Positions 45,885 to 57,149 of a stretch of 64,000 nucleotides of DNA are shown here, in pieces (the stretch's first letter is position 1; the number at the start of each line of letters is the position of its first letter). Under the pieces are notes generated by a model. That model worked only from the letters and a program-made list of their open reading frames with translations. It was not told the origin of the DNA and ran no database searches. Source of the stretch: Byssochlamys sp. IMV 00236 (lineage: Eukaryota; Ascomycota; Eurotiomycetes; Eurotiales; Thermoascaceae). Location: contig MSJH02000657.1 of the NCBI GenBank assembly GCA_001931875.2, positions 186,001-250,000 on the forward strand, written 5' to 3'. The translations under genes and the position numbers were made by a program.

Positions 45885-46688
45885 TGTTTACTAGATAAAG
45901 GCGGCCGTGTATCACGGAGAAGCAAGAGGGCGAACCTGGATCGATTCAGTACTGAGCTGCTGTCGCGGAGCTTCTGGGGGGAGTAGGTAAGATTCTGTGG
46001 AGCCAACGCGCGCTTTTCCCTCGAGACTTGAGAAAATCCGGGTAAATGGACGCTTCAAGTACTACTCCAGAGGAACTGCGCGTGCTCGGGCTCTTCACGG
46101 ATGTTATAAGAGGTTGACGTTCTTCAAGAGCGTAAGTTGTTCTGTGCCGCCTCCGACGGCGTTGAGTGGCGCCGGGGATTTCTCCAATGTCCGTGCAGGC
46201 ACCAACCCAGCCAATAATAGTAACTTTTTTAGATCTAGCTACATAGGTAGTTTCTTAGAGATAGCTGCTCTACATCGGTGAGTAGGTTCAACTCAATGAT
46301 ACAGTGTATTATTATTCATTGTCTGTCTTGTAGGTCGAAAAATGTAAATATCTACGTGACCTCGTATTGAAAACTAAAATCTCAGTGCAGTGGTAATTAT
46401 GGTAGTCGATATATACCCCCATAACTAACATATTTCTATTAACCAGAGAAAAAAGCTCTTTGATATCTTTTCCACTAAAACCTCTAATGTAACAGCGCTT
46501 CATATATGTGCTAATTCTATATGTGAAGGCTTGTTGGACTTTCTACATTCTGTGATGACTGAAAAGGCACGTGCTTTCTTCAACCCAGGCTGCTCGTTGC
46601 CGTCAGGAATCCGTATTCAGCATCCATATGCTATCGCCTGATCGATGCAGCTCCTGTGATTAATCAGTCTATTATCCTTGCTTGCAAT
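45885..46688. other. Intergenic between divergent genes
   Basis: An 804 bp gap. The right half is AT-rich, and no frame here resembles a protein. It should hold both promoters. Confidence 0.55.
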
Positions 46689-48379
46689 ATGTCCTCACTC
46701 AATGCCTCGCACGAAGCTGTTTCTGCCCCATCTCAGTCTCAGCTAGCTCTCGCTTTGGCAATCGTCAAGCTGAAGCCTGCTCACGTCGATATCAAAGGTT
46801 AGAAGACTCTCCTTATCAAATGTGTACCCTCACTAGATGAGTGCTAAACCTTGAGTAGATCACATTCTCAAAATCCGCGAACACATCAAGCATGGGAGAG
46901 ATCCTATTCGTACGAGTTTCCCAGAGAAGCATCTTGACAGCGTTGCATTTTGGCAGCAGGCGTATGAGAAGTCTGAAGCTACTCAAAGCAAACTCCTCGA
47001 CCGGATTTATGAGCTTGAACAACGTAATGAGGCGTTGCTGTTGAAGCTTCAGCCCAAAGAGCCCGAGGGGACAAAGACCCAGGGACAGGGGAAACGGAAG
47101 TCAAAAGCTAATGAGGTTATCTCTGCGCCTTTGAAAAGAGCAAAGACGCAGATTCCTACATCCTGTGGTGATACTGCAAGAGACAAGTTTGGCTCTTATG
47201 GTGATGTCGTTGGTGGGTTTGAGCCATTACAGGGCTGTAAGTCAGTGATACCCCCAAGAAGGATTCTTTCTGACTGCCTCAGATACAGCACCTTTTATGC
47301 GCCAGCTATATACGCTGCAGAGCACCTTAAATAAAAAGTCAAGTCGCAGTAGCATCGCTCTTGCTGCAGCGAGTTTGTGTAAATCTGCAGAGGATGTCCT
47401 ACGTATGGTCCCTTGTGAGGCGAGTGCGCCAACAGGTCGATCCAAAACGTCCCTCCAAGTGCACAATCCTCAGCCAGATGCTAGCTCAGTACTGAATGGA
47501 GTCCAATATGCATATGTGGCCATATACCAGGCGCTAGATAAGCTTTCGGGTGGCAATGAAAAGACCCGGGAGACTGGCCAAGTTATTTATCATGCAGTTT
47601 CATTGTTCGAAAGTCTCATGGAACTTCTGCAGAGGAGCTCGAAGACTAATGTGGAAGACTCCCTGGATAAAGGCTCATCAAAAAGGCAGAAAAAGGTCGC
47701 GAAACCAAAGGCATCGAAAGCTACAGGGAAACACCAAGGGTCAAATAAGGAGGACGAAGACGGGTTAGCGACTCATATATCCAGTGTTCTCTGCAATATG
47801 ATGTTGCATCTCAATCTCTCCAGAAGAGAACATAAGAGTCTCTTGGAAGGATATCTATTCGTCTTTCTCAACCGCATAGGAAAGGTTCTGTGTGTCTTCG
47901 TCTTCGGAGATTTGCAGTTGAGACCAGACCTAAGGGCAGATACTACCAAGCTCCCGCTGCCTGCAGGACTGACCGCCACCAGCCTTGATGATACTAATCT
48001 AAAGGCTATGAAATGGGAGGCAAAATATCTCATTTCGATCCTAGAGAGAACAATACATCTCCTTGGCTCATTATATGGATCTTCTCACTCCATAATAGCA
48101 AGTAAGGAGGGAGATACAGCTAACCACGGTCAATCTCACGATATGCCACTTCCTCTGCAAGTAAAGAAGAAGCTACAAAATACTTTACTCTCTGCAGTAT
48201 TTGGAGATGAACCTCTATTCAAAGATTGTTTGAAAAGGCCAGGTTTGCCCGGTAAAGCGGAGCTAGAGAAATTACTGGCTCGTGGGCCAGTTTCGGACAA
48301 GACAGTGCCTGACTGGTTTGTGCAGGAAGTGTGGACATTACTGGGATGGGATATCCTGATGAAAAAAGACAAGAACTGA
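46689..48379 (+). CDS. Conserved-looking fungal protein of unknown function
   Basis: Exons 46689-46797, 46859-47236 and 47283-48379 join in phase to 527 aa. I do not recognise a named domain. Residues about 40-85 are helical, with a likely coiled coil (AFWQQAYEKSEATQSKLLDRIYELEQRNEALLLKL). Two basic clusters (GKRKSKANEV ... LKRAKT and KRQKKVAKPKASK) look like nuclear-localisation signals. The C-terminal 350 residues read as an all-helical domain (IALAAASLCKSAEDVL, YAYVAIYQALDKLSG, QVIYHAVSLFESLMELL, MMLHLNLSRREHKSLLEGYL) ending PDWFVQEVWTLLGWDIL. Such repeated amphipathic helices suggest a scaffold or HEAT-like fold, but this is a guess. The splice sites are good (gtaagt donor at 47237). Confidence 0.75.
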
Positions 48380-48599
48380 GCATTTCCCCTCTATAAGTGA
48401 TTTTTTTCTGACTGTGTCGTACCCCCGACTGTCTATCTCATGCGTGGTTCATTATATAAAGTATATTGCAGTTTTATATCGGTATCATATCATTGACTCC
48501 TGGCCTGAATGATCCGCATGCACATCCATTCTGTCTTTGAAGATGTCCCAGATTTCTGAGCTCTCTATCTCTAATACGTACTAATAGGTTAAGGATTCC

Positions 48600-49818
48600 T
48601 TATTTGAGATCCAAAATTCGGACTGCGTTTCCTCCCAGAACAGCCTTTATGGAATCTGTATCCCCGGCGAGCGTAGCATCGATCGCTTTGTAGTTGGTCG
48701 TGACACTGAGCCAAGGCTCTTCCTCCTTGCCATCGAGTGGAGGGAAGAATGGATGATCGGTTCCTGGTACAGTTAGAAAAGACTGATTTTCGCCCAAAAC
48801 TACAGATAGGATATATAGCTTTCATACCGAATAGCAACCTGTCCGGTCCTCCTGCTGCATGAATAGCGGCCTTCAGCCCAGCTTCCCCATATACAACGGC
48901 ATCGAGGTATATATTTGTTTTCAACACATCCCACACACTCCTGCTGGGTCCTTTAGTATCGCCACCATTGGCAATGAATTTGCGCTCGTGTGCAATGCAG
49001 CTCTCTATCCGTCCTGCCAGGAAAGGAAGAGTGCCCCCGGAATGAGCCAGCAAGATTTTCAATCGTGGAAACCGATCAAACACACCAGCCAGGAGCATTC
49101 GCGTGACCGCAATGGTGGTCTCAAGTGGGAATCCCAGGGCTAGTGGAAGGACATGGCCGTATCGATCTGTTGCTTCAGGACCACCAAATGCTTCATCTGG
49201 CAGGCCATAATGTGGATGAAGAAAGAGAAGAGTGTCTGTATCTTGCAGAGCTTTCCAGATAGGATCCAGGCCAGGGTCGTCCAATCCTTTGCCCAGCCCA
49301 GACGTGCCCATGATCACACCCCGCAGATGCGGTAGCGTCTTCAGTCGCGCAATTTCCTGTGCGACAATATCTGCGCTAGGTGCACTGAGCGGTAGGGCTC
49401 CGAAGGCGAAGAGGGTCTCCTTCTCATGCAGGGCACGTACTCCATCTGGGTCTGCTGCACTGTTCACTTTGGCGCAAGTTGCCTCCAGATCATCATTGAT
49501 TTTCTCAGCCCATATTTGTGCCTCCTCTGGCTCAACAAAGTCTAACCACGGATTAGCCAACGAGACAACACTGGTAGTGATGCCATGCCGGCGCATGAAG
49601 GCCAGCTTGACATTGATGTCGGAGTACGATGAATCAACGGGTCGCCCTCGTTGGTCAAGAGGAATGGATTCACTGTCATCGGAGGATAGGATGATCAATC
49701 GCGAAGGTGCACCAGACGCAGGGTCATGAACATAGGGTACTGTCTTGCGCGAACGCAGCATATCTATGTAGGACTGGGGGTAGACATGGGTGTGAATGTC
49801 GACAATTGGATGCGACAT
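48600..49818 (-). CDS. Iso-orotate decarboxylase-like amidohydrolase (ACMSD superfamily)
   Basis: Exons 49818-48828 and 48763-48600 join in phase 1 to 384 aa. It is a metal-dependent amidohydrolase-2/ACMSD fold. The ligands are visible: H9 and H11 in DIHTH, H201 in FLHPHYG and D333 in GTDHPFFPP, plus H259 in LLAHSGG. The segments SLANPWLDFVEPEEA, GTSGLGKGLDDPGLDP, HVLPLALGFPLETTIAVTR and GGTLPFLAGRIESC closely resemble fungal iso-orotate decarboxylase rather than general ACMSD. That enzyme turns 5-carboxyuracil into uracil and CO2 in thymine salvage. The neighbouring divergent gene fits thymine 7-hydroxylase, the enzyme that makes this substrate, which strengthens the call. The protein is cytosolic, with no signal peptide. 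Confidence 0.85.
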
Positions 49819-50138
49819 TGTGTTTGAAAGTTGCTCTTGATCTCCAATGGATCACAATGTGCGAATTCAAGGCCTCAGTGCGTCGACAGTTAGTAAAGAA
49901 TATCAGAGATTTAGACAGTATGATTTTCCAAGCAGACGAGGGCGGGGTATCAACGAGGGGAAGTCGACAAGATATGTGGAGGGGTCAGATCTCGATCTCG
50001 AAGTCCACCCAACTGGAAACGGCAAGTGACTAGGTAGACCTCAGAACTGTCCCGGAGCCATTCCAGAAGAAGGCATCAGATAGAGCCAGATTTGAAGCTA
50101 TCGTGACAGGTAATATGGATATCGTACATATCGTCTTT

Positions 50139-50209
50139 CTTATCGAAGCTTATCATCCGACAAGCCGCTGGGAAGACCAAGAGATAAGCTCGTCGATAAG
50201 CCTGATAAG
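50139..50209. promoter_or_regulatory. Cluster of five HGATAR sites in the divergent 49818/50409 promoter
   Basis: GATAAG occurs five times in 71 bp: on the minus strand at 50139-50144 and 50149-50154, and on the plus strand at 50183-50188, 50195-50200 and 50204-50209. Each is preceded by A, C or T, so all satisfy HGATAR, the binding consensus of AreA/Nit2 nitrogen regulators. The cluster lies 200-270 bp upstream of the dioxygenase start and 320-390 bp upstream of the decarboxylase start, in the only intergenic DNA the pair shares. Confidence 0.7.
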
Positions 50210-50408
50210 AACGAGGGCATCAGTATTTATACCTGCCTTAGACTCCACCCACATACTAAGGAGCTGGTAATAGGTCTCCATGATGTTTTGACTCGGTGTT
50301 ATTGGAATCTGTTCCGCGGAGGTTTGAGTGTTCCACGTTGATAAGAAATTCCCCCGCGCGGCGTCAACCGTTACTCATACATACATCGAACAATATCACT
50401 TTTCGAAA

Positions 50409-51525
50409 ATGGAGGGAAACATCGCTCAACAAGAGTGCAAGCCTGCGTCGACGGGCGTCGATAAAGATGATCTAGTTATTCCTGTAAATATCTCCTCATC
50501 TCCAGCTTTCGAGCAATGGAATGCTAAATCAACAGCTTATCGATTTCGAGCCCTTCCGGGCTGGGAGGCCTGCCGAGAAACATGCAGTCGCCATTTCCAT
50601 CCTCAATGCCTTCAAGTCGTCAGGATTCCTTTATCTCAAAAACCACGGAATTCCACCCTCGGTCGTCTCAAAGGTCTTTGGTGATTCAGCACGCTTTTTT
50701 GCTCGCCCGCAGGAGCAGAAGGACAGCCTAGGCTGGACAACCCCGCAGTCCAACCGTGGATATGTGGCTCGTGGTCGTGAGAAGGTTTCTCTACCAGATG
50801 TCGAAGCTTCAAGTGTCGAGGCTATGCGCGCTGCTATCCCAGACTTGAAGGAAACTATGGAGATCGGCTGCGAAGGAAAAGAAGGGTACCCTAATCGCTG
50901 GCCGGACCAGTTGGACGAGGAGGGCAAAGAGTTCAAGCAGACGATGCTCGATTTCTTTGAGACCTGCAAGGACCTACATATGCAGATCATGCGTGCTATA
51001 GCTATAGGAATGTCACTGCCGGAACACTTCTTCGACGAGTTCACCGATGGCGGAGACAACAACCTTCGTCTTCTGCATTACCCGCCCATTCCTAAGGATG
51101 TCTTCAAGAATAACCCGGGGCAGGTCCGCGCTGGTGAACACAGCGACTATGGGTCTCTTACACTTCTTTTCCAGGACTCGCGGGGCGGTCTGCAAGTGCG
51201 CAGTCCAAATAATACATTTGTAGATGCCGTCCCAATCCCTGACACCATTGTTGTTAATGCCGGTGACCTGCTGGCCAGGTGGTCCAACGACATGATCAAA
51301 AGCACCCGCCATCGGGTCGTTGAGCCGACTTCCACAGTCGAAGGAGACGATAAGTCGGATATGTATCCTGCGCGATATAGCGTTGCGTACTTTTGCAACC
51401 CCAACATGGACAAGTTTATCGACGCTCTGCCAGGAACTTATGGTGACGAGATCGGTGTTCCCAAGAAGTATGAGGGGATTAAATCAGGGAACTATCTTGT
51501 GCAGAGGTTGACTGCGACATACTAG
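50409..51525 (+). CDS. Thymine 7-hydroxylase-like Fe(II)/2-oxoglutarate dioxygenase
   Basis: Exons 50409-50483 and 50536-51525 give 354 aa. It begins with the DIOX_N region (VIPLIDFEPF ... SGFLYLKNHGIP). The double-stranded beta helix carries iron ligands H227, D229 and H284 (GEHSDYG, STRHRV) and the 2-oxoglutarate motif R305-Y-S307. From what I recall of the Neurospora enzyme, thymine is held by an Arg and sandwiched by a Tyr and a Phe; R203 (NLRLLHYP), Y230 and F311 fall at matching spacings here. It would oxidise thymine three times, to 5-hydroxymethyl-, 5-formyl- and 5-carboxyuracil. It shares a 590 bp promoter with the decarboxylase that takes the last product. Paralogues with unknown substrates exist in fungi, so the substrate remains inferred. 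Confidence 0.85.
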
Positions 51526-51762
51526 TAGATATTGTACTCCCTTCAGCGCATCTGGTCCAGTCATGTCTTTTATTTTTACTATGTTAATGTATATGATATC
51601 CTCTTTATCTTCTATTTTCAATGTAATTCATAGAAGTTTTGTGTCTGATGTTCCGTAATACTTTCATCTCTAGGGTAATATACACGTCTGCCGTGGAGAT
51701 AATCGTGTAATTTAGTTGCAGATTAACTGTCCTTTGCAAGAAACTCGTGGCGACTTGCATGT

Positions 51763-54156
51763 TCACTCCTCATATGATGGTGGCGGTTGCTCTAGTGCCT
51801 CAAACTCAGCCATCGAAAGATTGTACCCAAGGTGTCGCTTGAGCAACTCATGGGTGGCAAATCGTTCCGCGATATTGCCCTGTGCATCAACAAAGGAAAT
51901 ACGAGGATTAGCTTCGCTGATCCTCTGTAACTCATTGGCGTGACGATGGTGATGTAGGGATCCATCTACGCCAATTAAGAATATCGTAACGTGCACCCAA
52001 GGAAGACTCAGGAGATCAAGCTCAAGCTCGTACATGTCAGTCGCCTCTCCATCAAGTATAAGGAGTAACCTTAACATTGGGGTTCTGGGACCGGCTTGCC
52101 ATCCATATACGGGATGATACGTTGCCGATTCAGGATACTGCTGGAAATGCAGATCCTTGACTTTCTGCCAACCTGTCATGACTCGAGTCTGTCCCCCGAA
52201 TCTGATACTGCCCCATGTCGTTTCAAAGTTCTGTGAGTTAATGAAGCCGATATAATGAGCTTTGGTTGAGAAGGTGACAAGCTGGTAGCCTCCAGGGTTG
52301 TTATCGTGATTGGCCATTGCATCGGTGAAGCGACGCAGGATAGCTTTGGAGATATCTACGACGCAAAGAGTTAGTCCATCGCTCTGCTGTTCAGTAAAAC
52401 TATAGTTACCTTTGCTTTTAGGCTGGGAAGATCTGGAAAAGCCTGTGATAAGATAGTGCTCATAATTTGGTCGGATGGGAGCAGTATTCATAGACTTCGA
52501 GACATCCAATAGAATCACAGTGCTACCAGTAGGGTATTCCGGTGCATCTAGCGCTCTGAAGGGAGTTGGAATGGACTGTTTCGAGTAACTATCGGAGGTA
52601 TGCTGAAGCTTGCAGGTATCGTCGGCAGAGTAGTATGCAGTAGGTGGCACGACTGCGGAACCCATCCTAACGCGAGCCATCTCAATTGTAGACATGATGT
52701 CCGGCTTCATGCCAACTTTAGCTTTTCCGTCTCTGTGGTTCAGAACCCAGTATAAGCGTTCCTCTGCGGTGTTTTCAAATCCTCGCCAAGAAGGTGTAAT
52801 CCCTCTCCATCCAGCTGGCGCATCAATCTTAAACTTTAGCGGATGCGAAGCTAGATTCGCCCAGGCAGATGGAACAGGCTCGAAATATCCTGCTCGAAGT
52901 AGTTGAAGGTATTGAATCGGACGATTGGCTCGAAGGTCTGCTACTGCTTGAGCCACTCCAATCCTTTCTTGGTACGTTGCCGCAACTTGTCGTGATTCTT
53001 GGTCTGGCCATCGACCAGACTCTTCTTCCAGGATCGCGTTTCGTAACTCTCGGCCACGTGAAGACAACTTTTCCTCTGAGGACTTAATTGAGAACGCTCT
53101 TTTGGCTCTTTTCAGACCTTTAAGCTTGGATTGTTTATCACCTTCAGCATTGCCAACGGCGAGGGAGGAAGGAATGTTCTGTTGATTCCTGTCATCAAAT
53201 CGACCCGATGAGCTTGTGGTAATGGTAGTACTTGGCATTAAAGGGCCTGAGTGATCAATTTCCCAGATGTTTAACTGTGGCTCTTTAGCATCGACAGCAG
53301 CCTGTGCTTGCACATTCAGCGATAGATTCAACTGTGCAGTCTGTTGAAGAGATAGGGTATAATAATCCGGCCGAGGTACTGGTTCTCCGTAGTCGCTAGA
53401 ACCATATGGAGAGACGACACGGCTATATGGGTTGTTGCTAAATAGGATTGATTGATAGCAGTCATGATATTCCTTCTCCCCTATGCGAAATGAGATGTCA
53501 GATTGTGTAAAAGAATGAGTCGGTCTCCTAAGCCCTTTCTAACCTGGATACATGACTGCTTTTGACCACAAGTCTTGGACGCCAAGCCGTTCTAATTTCC
53601 GGGTCCTATATTGGTGAATAGAGCAGTTACAGTCAATGAATGAATCATGTTCTGGCTCAATGTCACTATTGTAAATGCGATGTTTAAGTTGAACGCTCTG
53701 TAGCATGTTCCACATCTCTTGCTACAAAGCCAAAAGACATTAGCTCGTGTCTCGAAGAATCTCGGAATGGAGCAGATTGTACCTCATCTCGAGCGCGGAT
53801 ATTTGCAGCTTCGATGACTTTATTCGTGTGAGACCGACGCTGTGATTCGCTTACGGTGTTTAACGAGGCATACGCTGGAGGAGCGTCATCTCGAGTGTCG
53901 ATCTCCTCGTTAAGGCCCCTGTGGTTGGCCATGCGAGATATTGGCCTGTTTGAATTATTGTTTGGGGTTTCATAGAATCTATCCAGGGCCTCGTTGATGC
54001 TATCTGCCCCCTTTAAAGTAAAACAGAATGAGTCTCTGGATAGTGAAGAAAGCAGCAGCATAACTTTCTTACCTCTAAGAATACGAAAGCCTGTTCTTCA
54101 CTAACCTCTGGAGCGAATGACATGAACTTTCTTATATCTTCTTCTGAGGGTACCAT
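51763..54156 (-). CDS. VWA-domain protein with N-terminal UBA-like helix bundle and two PPxY motifs
   Basis: Five exons (54156-54073, 54010-53783, 53715-53544, 53480-52410, 52355-51763) give 715 aa. Residues about 5-42 (DIRKFMSFAPEVSEEQAFVFLEGADSINEALDRFYE) have the shape of a UBA/UBA-like domain. PPAY is at 72-75. A conserved helical region around 290-400 precedes the von Willebrand A domain, whose MIDAS starts D487-x-S489-x-S491 (LLDVSKSMN). The strand RFGGQTRVMTGW and LLLILDGEATD complete the fold. The protein ends with PPSYEE, a second PPxY (710-713). This suggests a cytosolic partner of a WW-domain ubiquitin ligase such as Rsp5/HulA, which is inference. Intron 4 (52356-52409, 54 nt) has a perfect ACTAAC branch point but no stop, so it could be retained. 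It converges with the dioxygenase gene. Confidence 0.82.
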
Positions 54157-54988
54157 GGCGAGAAGAGCGCAGTGCCTATCTTATCTACCGGAGTCTTCAA
54201 GAGTCCATCACAAGAACATCAAGATGCTCTCAACTCTTGTTGTGTTTTGCAACCCGCACCTGTATGGTACTCGTAACACCTATCAGCCTCTTCGATGGTG
54301 CGGGCTGTGCAGTTCCTGCTTCGTGAAGCTCTCGGTCCCTAATTACTGTCTTATCATGTGATGATATCAAGCCACTTGAGTTCAGTCCACCAATTAGCCC
54401 AACACCTTACGGAACGTGCCGACAACATCTCGCAACGCTAATTTCGATTGAAAATGCGATTCTATTTATCTTTATTTCTCCCGAGATATCAATTTACATA
54501 CTATAAATAACTTCTATGCATGATATGCGACTAACTGTAGCAAGAGGCAACTGGGGTGCATTAGCGCGTATACTCACTTGTTCCCAATTCGCGCAAACTT
54601 GATGACTTCAAACAGAAATCGTGATACAACATAATCTTACTTTGTTGATCTAGTCAAGACCCCGATCATGATTTAATGCAGGACCTTTGAACAATTGACC
54701 ATGAAAATGGACGTTACTGCGATACAAGACGCTCTCGTGGTGTAGCAAAGCTAAATCTTGGAACTGATGAAGATGCTTGATTGTGCAACTATCTAGGGGC
54801 TCGATCGAGCTACTGGAGGGCACCGAAACTAAATTAAATACACTGCCGTCGGCCATAACTTTACGATGACCTATCAAGGCCTCCCATGTGGTCCAGCCTT
54901 TCGCAGAAAACAAGTCGAAAATAAGTATTATTAATTATATGATGGCTTGGTTTATACAATAGGTAGAACCGTGAAGAAATAATACCGC
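54157..54988. other. Intergenic, 0.8 kb
   Basis: The promoter of the VWA gene (minus) lies at the left, and the 3' flank of the SDR at the right. Short frames (54122-54361, 54650-54913) match nothing known. Confidence 0.55.
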
Positions 54989-56231
54989 CTATTCCCCATC
55001 TAGTATTCGATAAATAGCTTCAACTTCTGGGACCTCCTTCTTAAATTCGGCCTTGGTCTCCTGCCAAACACGCTGCTGCGCTGCACGACCAGATTTCCTC
55101 TCCATGAAAGGCGGATATCTGGAGTCGATAGCTTATTAGGTAAATCCGGCAAGGATGCAGAAAGTAACAGCACTTACGGTGATAGGTCGTAGTCTATAAC
55201 AATTTTCCCATGTGTATCTTCGGTTGCTGAAACTCCATTTACAAGCGCAGTAGCGCAAGTCATTGGATCCCTCGCTGAAAAGTCCATGATCAACCTTGGA
55301 ATTAACTTTGCCTGGTTCGGATTCGTCAAGGGTGTCCACGCAGAGCCAGGATCTGCGGAATTGACTGTGACTTTCTGTATGCCCCGTTCTTGCGCCCTCG
55401 AGATTCGGTTTGCGAGTTCGCGTGCGAAGTAGAGCAACAGGGCTTTCGAACGGCCGTACTGATGGGCTTGAATCATGCCGTCTTTGGTGTTATTGAGGTG
55501 TCCAAGATATGAGCCGGTCTTCGGGACGGACATAGTGAGTGACGAAGGATAGACCCCGAACGTTGTCGTAAAAGTCAGAACTGGAGGGGCTGGATTCGAT
55601 GGTGAAGATTTGAGCAGTGGGAGCAGAAGAAGGGCGAGGAGCGCAGTAGACAGGAAGTTAACTTGAATAGCTAGATATATAGACACTCAGTTAATTTTCC
55701 ATCATATAGAGGAAGGAGATAAACGATAGTAAGACGCATAAAGGAAAACGTACATGATTCCCATCCTTCGGGCGACTTGCGGGGTTTAAAGGCGAGAATG
55801 CCTGCAGTCATCAAGACATGGTCGAGGCTCTTGAGTTCGCGTGCTTTCTTTGCTAAGGCTTGACAGCTACTATACGAGAGCATGTCAACTTGCCAAACCA
55901 GAATATTAGGCTTGTTTGGGCCTGAAATATCAGCCAGAATCTTCGACTTCACGCCTTCACAGTCTTTGACGTCAACGAGGACAAGAGTGTCAACACCGCG
56001 ATTCGCTATTAAGCTTGCAGCGCGAGAACCGAGCGCGCCATTTGCCCCTGTGATAAGGACTGTCTTGCCTTGGAAGGACTTTGCTGTTACTGTGAGCTTA
56101 GCATTTCGCTGTTTGTACAGATTGCGCCATGGGAAGACCTCCGCGAGTAGCAATGGTGCGGCGATAGAGATGACAACAACAGCGGTAGCTGCAACAATTG
56201 GCCAGTAGCAACCAGCCATCTCACTTCCCAT
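54989..56231 (-). CDS. Membrane-anchored SDR (retinol-dehydrogenase/WWOX-like group)
   Basis: Exons 56231-55754, 55670-55178 and 55118-54989 give 366 aa. An N-terminal helix (about residues 9-31, WPIVAATAVVVISIAAPLLL) should anchor it in the ER membrane or a lipid droplet. The cofactor motif TGANGALG is at 61-68, with an acidic residue at the end of strand 2 (VLVDVKD). The catalytic pair is Y231 and K235 (YGRSK). The usual NNAG is replaced by TAGIL. The substrate is unknown; relatives act on sterols, retinoids or other lipophilic alcohols. It lies next to a broken UstYa-like gene and another SDR, so the area may be the remains of an accessory metabolic cluster. Confidence 0.85.
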
Positions 56232-56446
56232 AGATTACACGCGTTCCCAGGGGTGTTGACGTGTCAAGAGACAACCAATATGGGTAACCGTGTATTAACG
56301 GGGAGTATAAATAGGTTTTAAGCTACGGTAGTTCGGGGCTCGGGACACGACCGATCTCGGTCACCCCATTAAAGCTAGTTGGCTACCTAAGTTACGGCAT
56401 TTAAATAAAGTTAAGCTATAGCATCAAAGTCACTAAATAAGCCTAG

Positions 56447-57149
56447 ATGACGAGGAGGGAGAAACGATCTCCTTCTACGAAAGAAAGCATCGATCTCACC
56501 GCAAACGTCCCGCTCTCAGCGACGTTGCGCAGCGCATTAAGACTTAGAGCGAGCCGATGGTCTATCATTGGTAAAATGCTTTTGGGGGCTTTCTCGTTAG
56601 TATCATCAGCGGTTCATGCTATTTCGTTCTTCAACTCGAGACTTCCTATTAAAAGTCCCGATGCTGTCTACAGAGACATGCCTGGAGAGAAAGGTATTAT
56701 TTTTGGACAAAATACTCTCTCTCAACAAGGCAATGTCAATTGACCAGCCTGGTAGCATCATCACCTATCCTCGATAATTATTTCTATCATATATGACACT
56801 GTAAAGTATAACGAATCCCTTTTGAAAGAGAATGTTTATAAGAAAGCTCCCGCGCCCGATGTTGACGGGGTTTGGGATGCACTCGTGATACAAAGTTAGC
56901 GTTTTTTTTTATTCGGAATTTAGGAAAGCTGTAAGAATGTTCGTCTCGAAAGGTAATCAGTTCATTGTCCCGAAAGATCAGGGTGAGAAATATGGTCTTT
57001 CAAAAAGCCGTGTTAGAGGAAGACCGCAGGTTGGCGGTGGATATCCCTTATATTTGGAAGCCATACATCATCTTCATTGTCTGGTGAGACACTGTATGCC
57101 TACTAGCACTTACTACGCCATGACGAAGAGCTATTCTGTGGTCAACTAA
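56447..57149 (+). pseudogene. Broken UstYa-like (DUF3328) oxidase gene
   Basis: Three collinear pieces of a UstYa-family protein lie on the plus strand. The first (56447-56743) has an N-terminal transmembrane segment (MLLGAFSLVSSAVHAISFF). The second (about 56790-56900) reads KAPAPDVDGVWDAL, the family's P-S/A-P-E/D-V-D-x-x-W-D-A-L motif. The third (56937-57149) has GGGYPLYLEAIHHLHCL, containing the first HxxHC motif. In-frame stops separate the pieces, the gaps offer no standard-length intron that keeps the frame, and the second HxxHC motif is missing downstream. UstYa proteins are oxidases of fungal peptide and other secondary-metabolite pathways. I read this as a decayed copy; a functional gene with unusual splicing is less likely. 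Confidence 0.55.
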
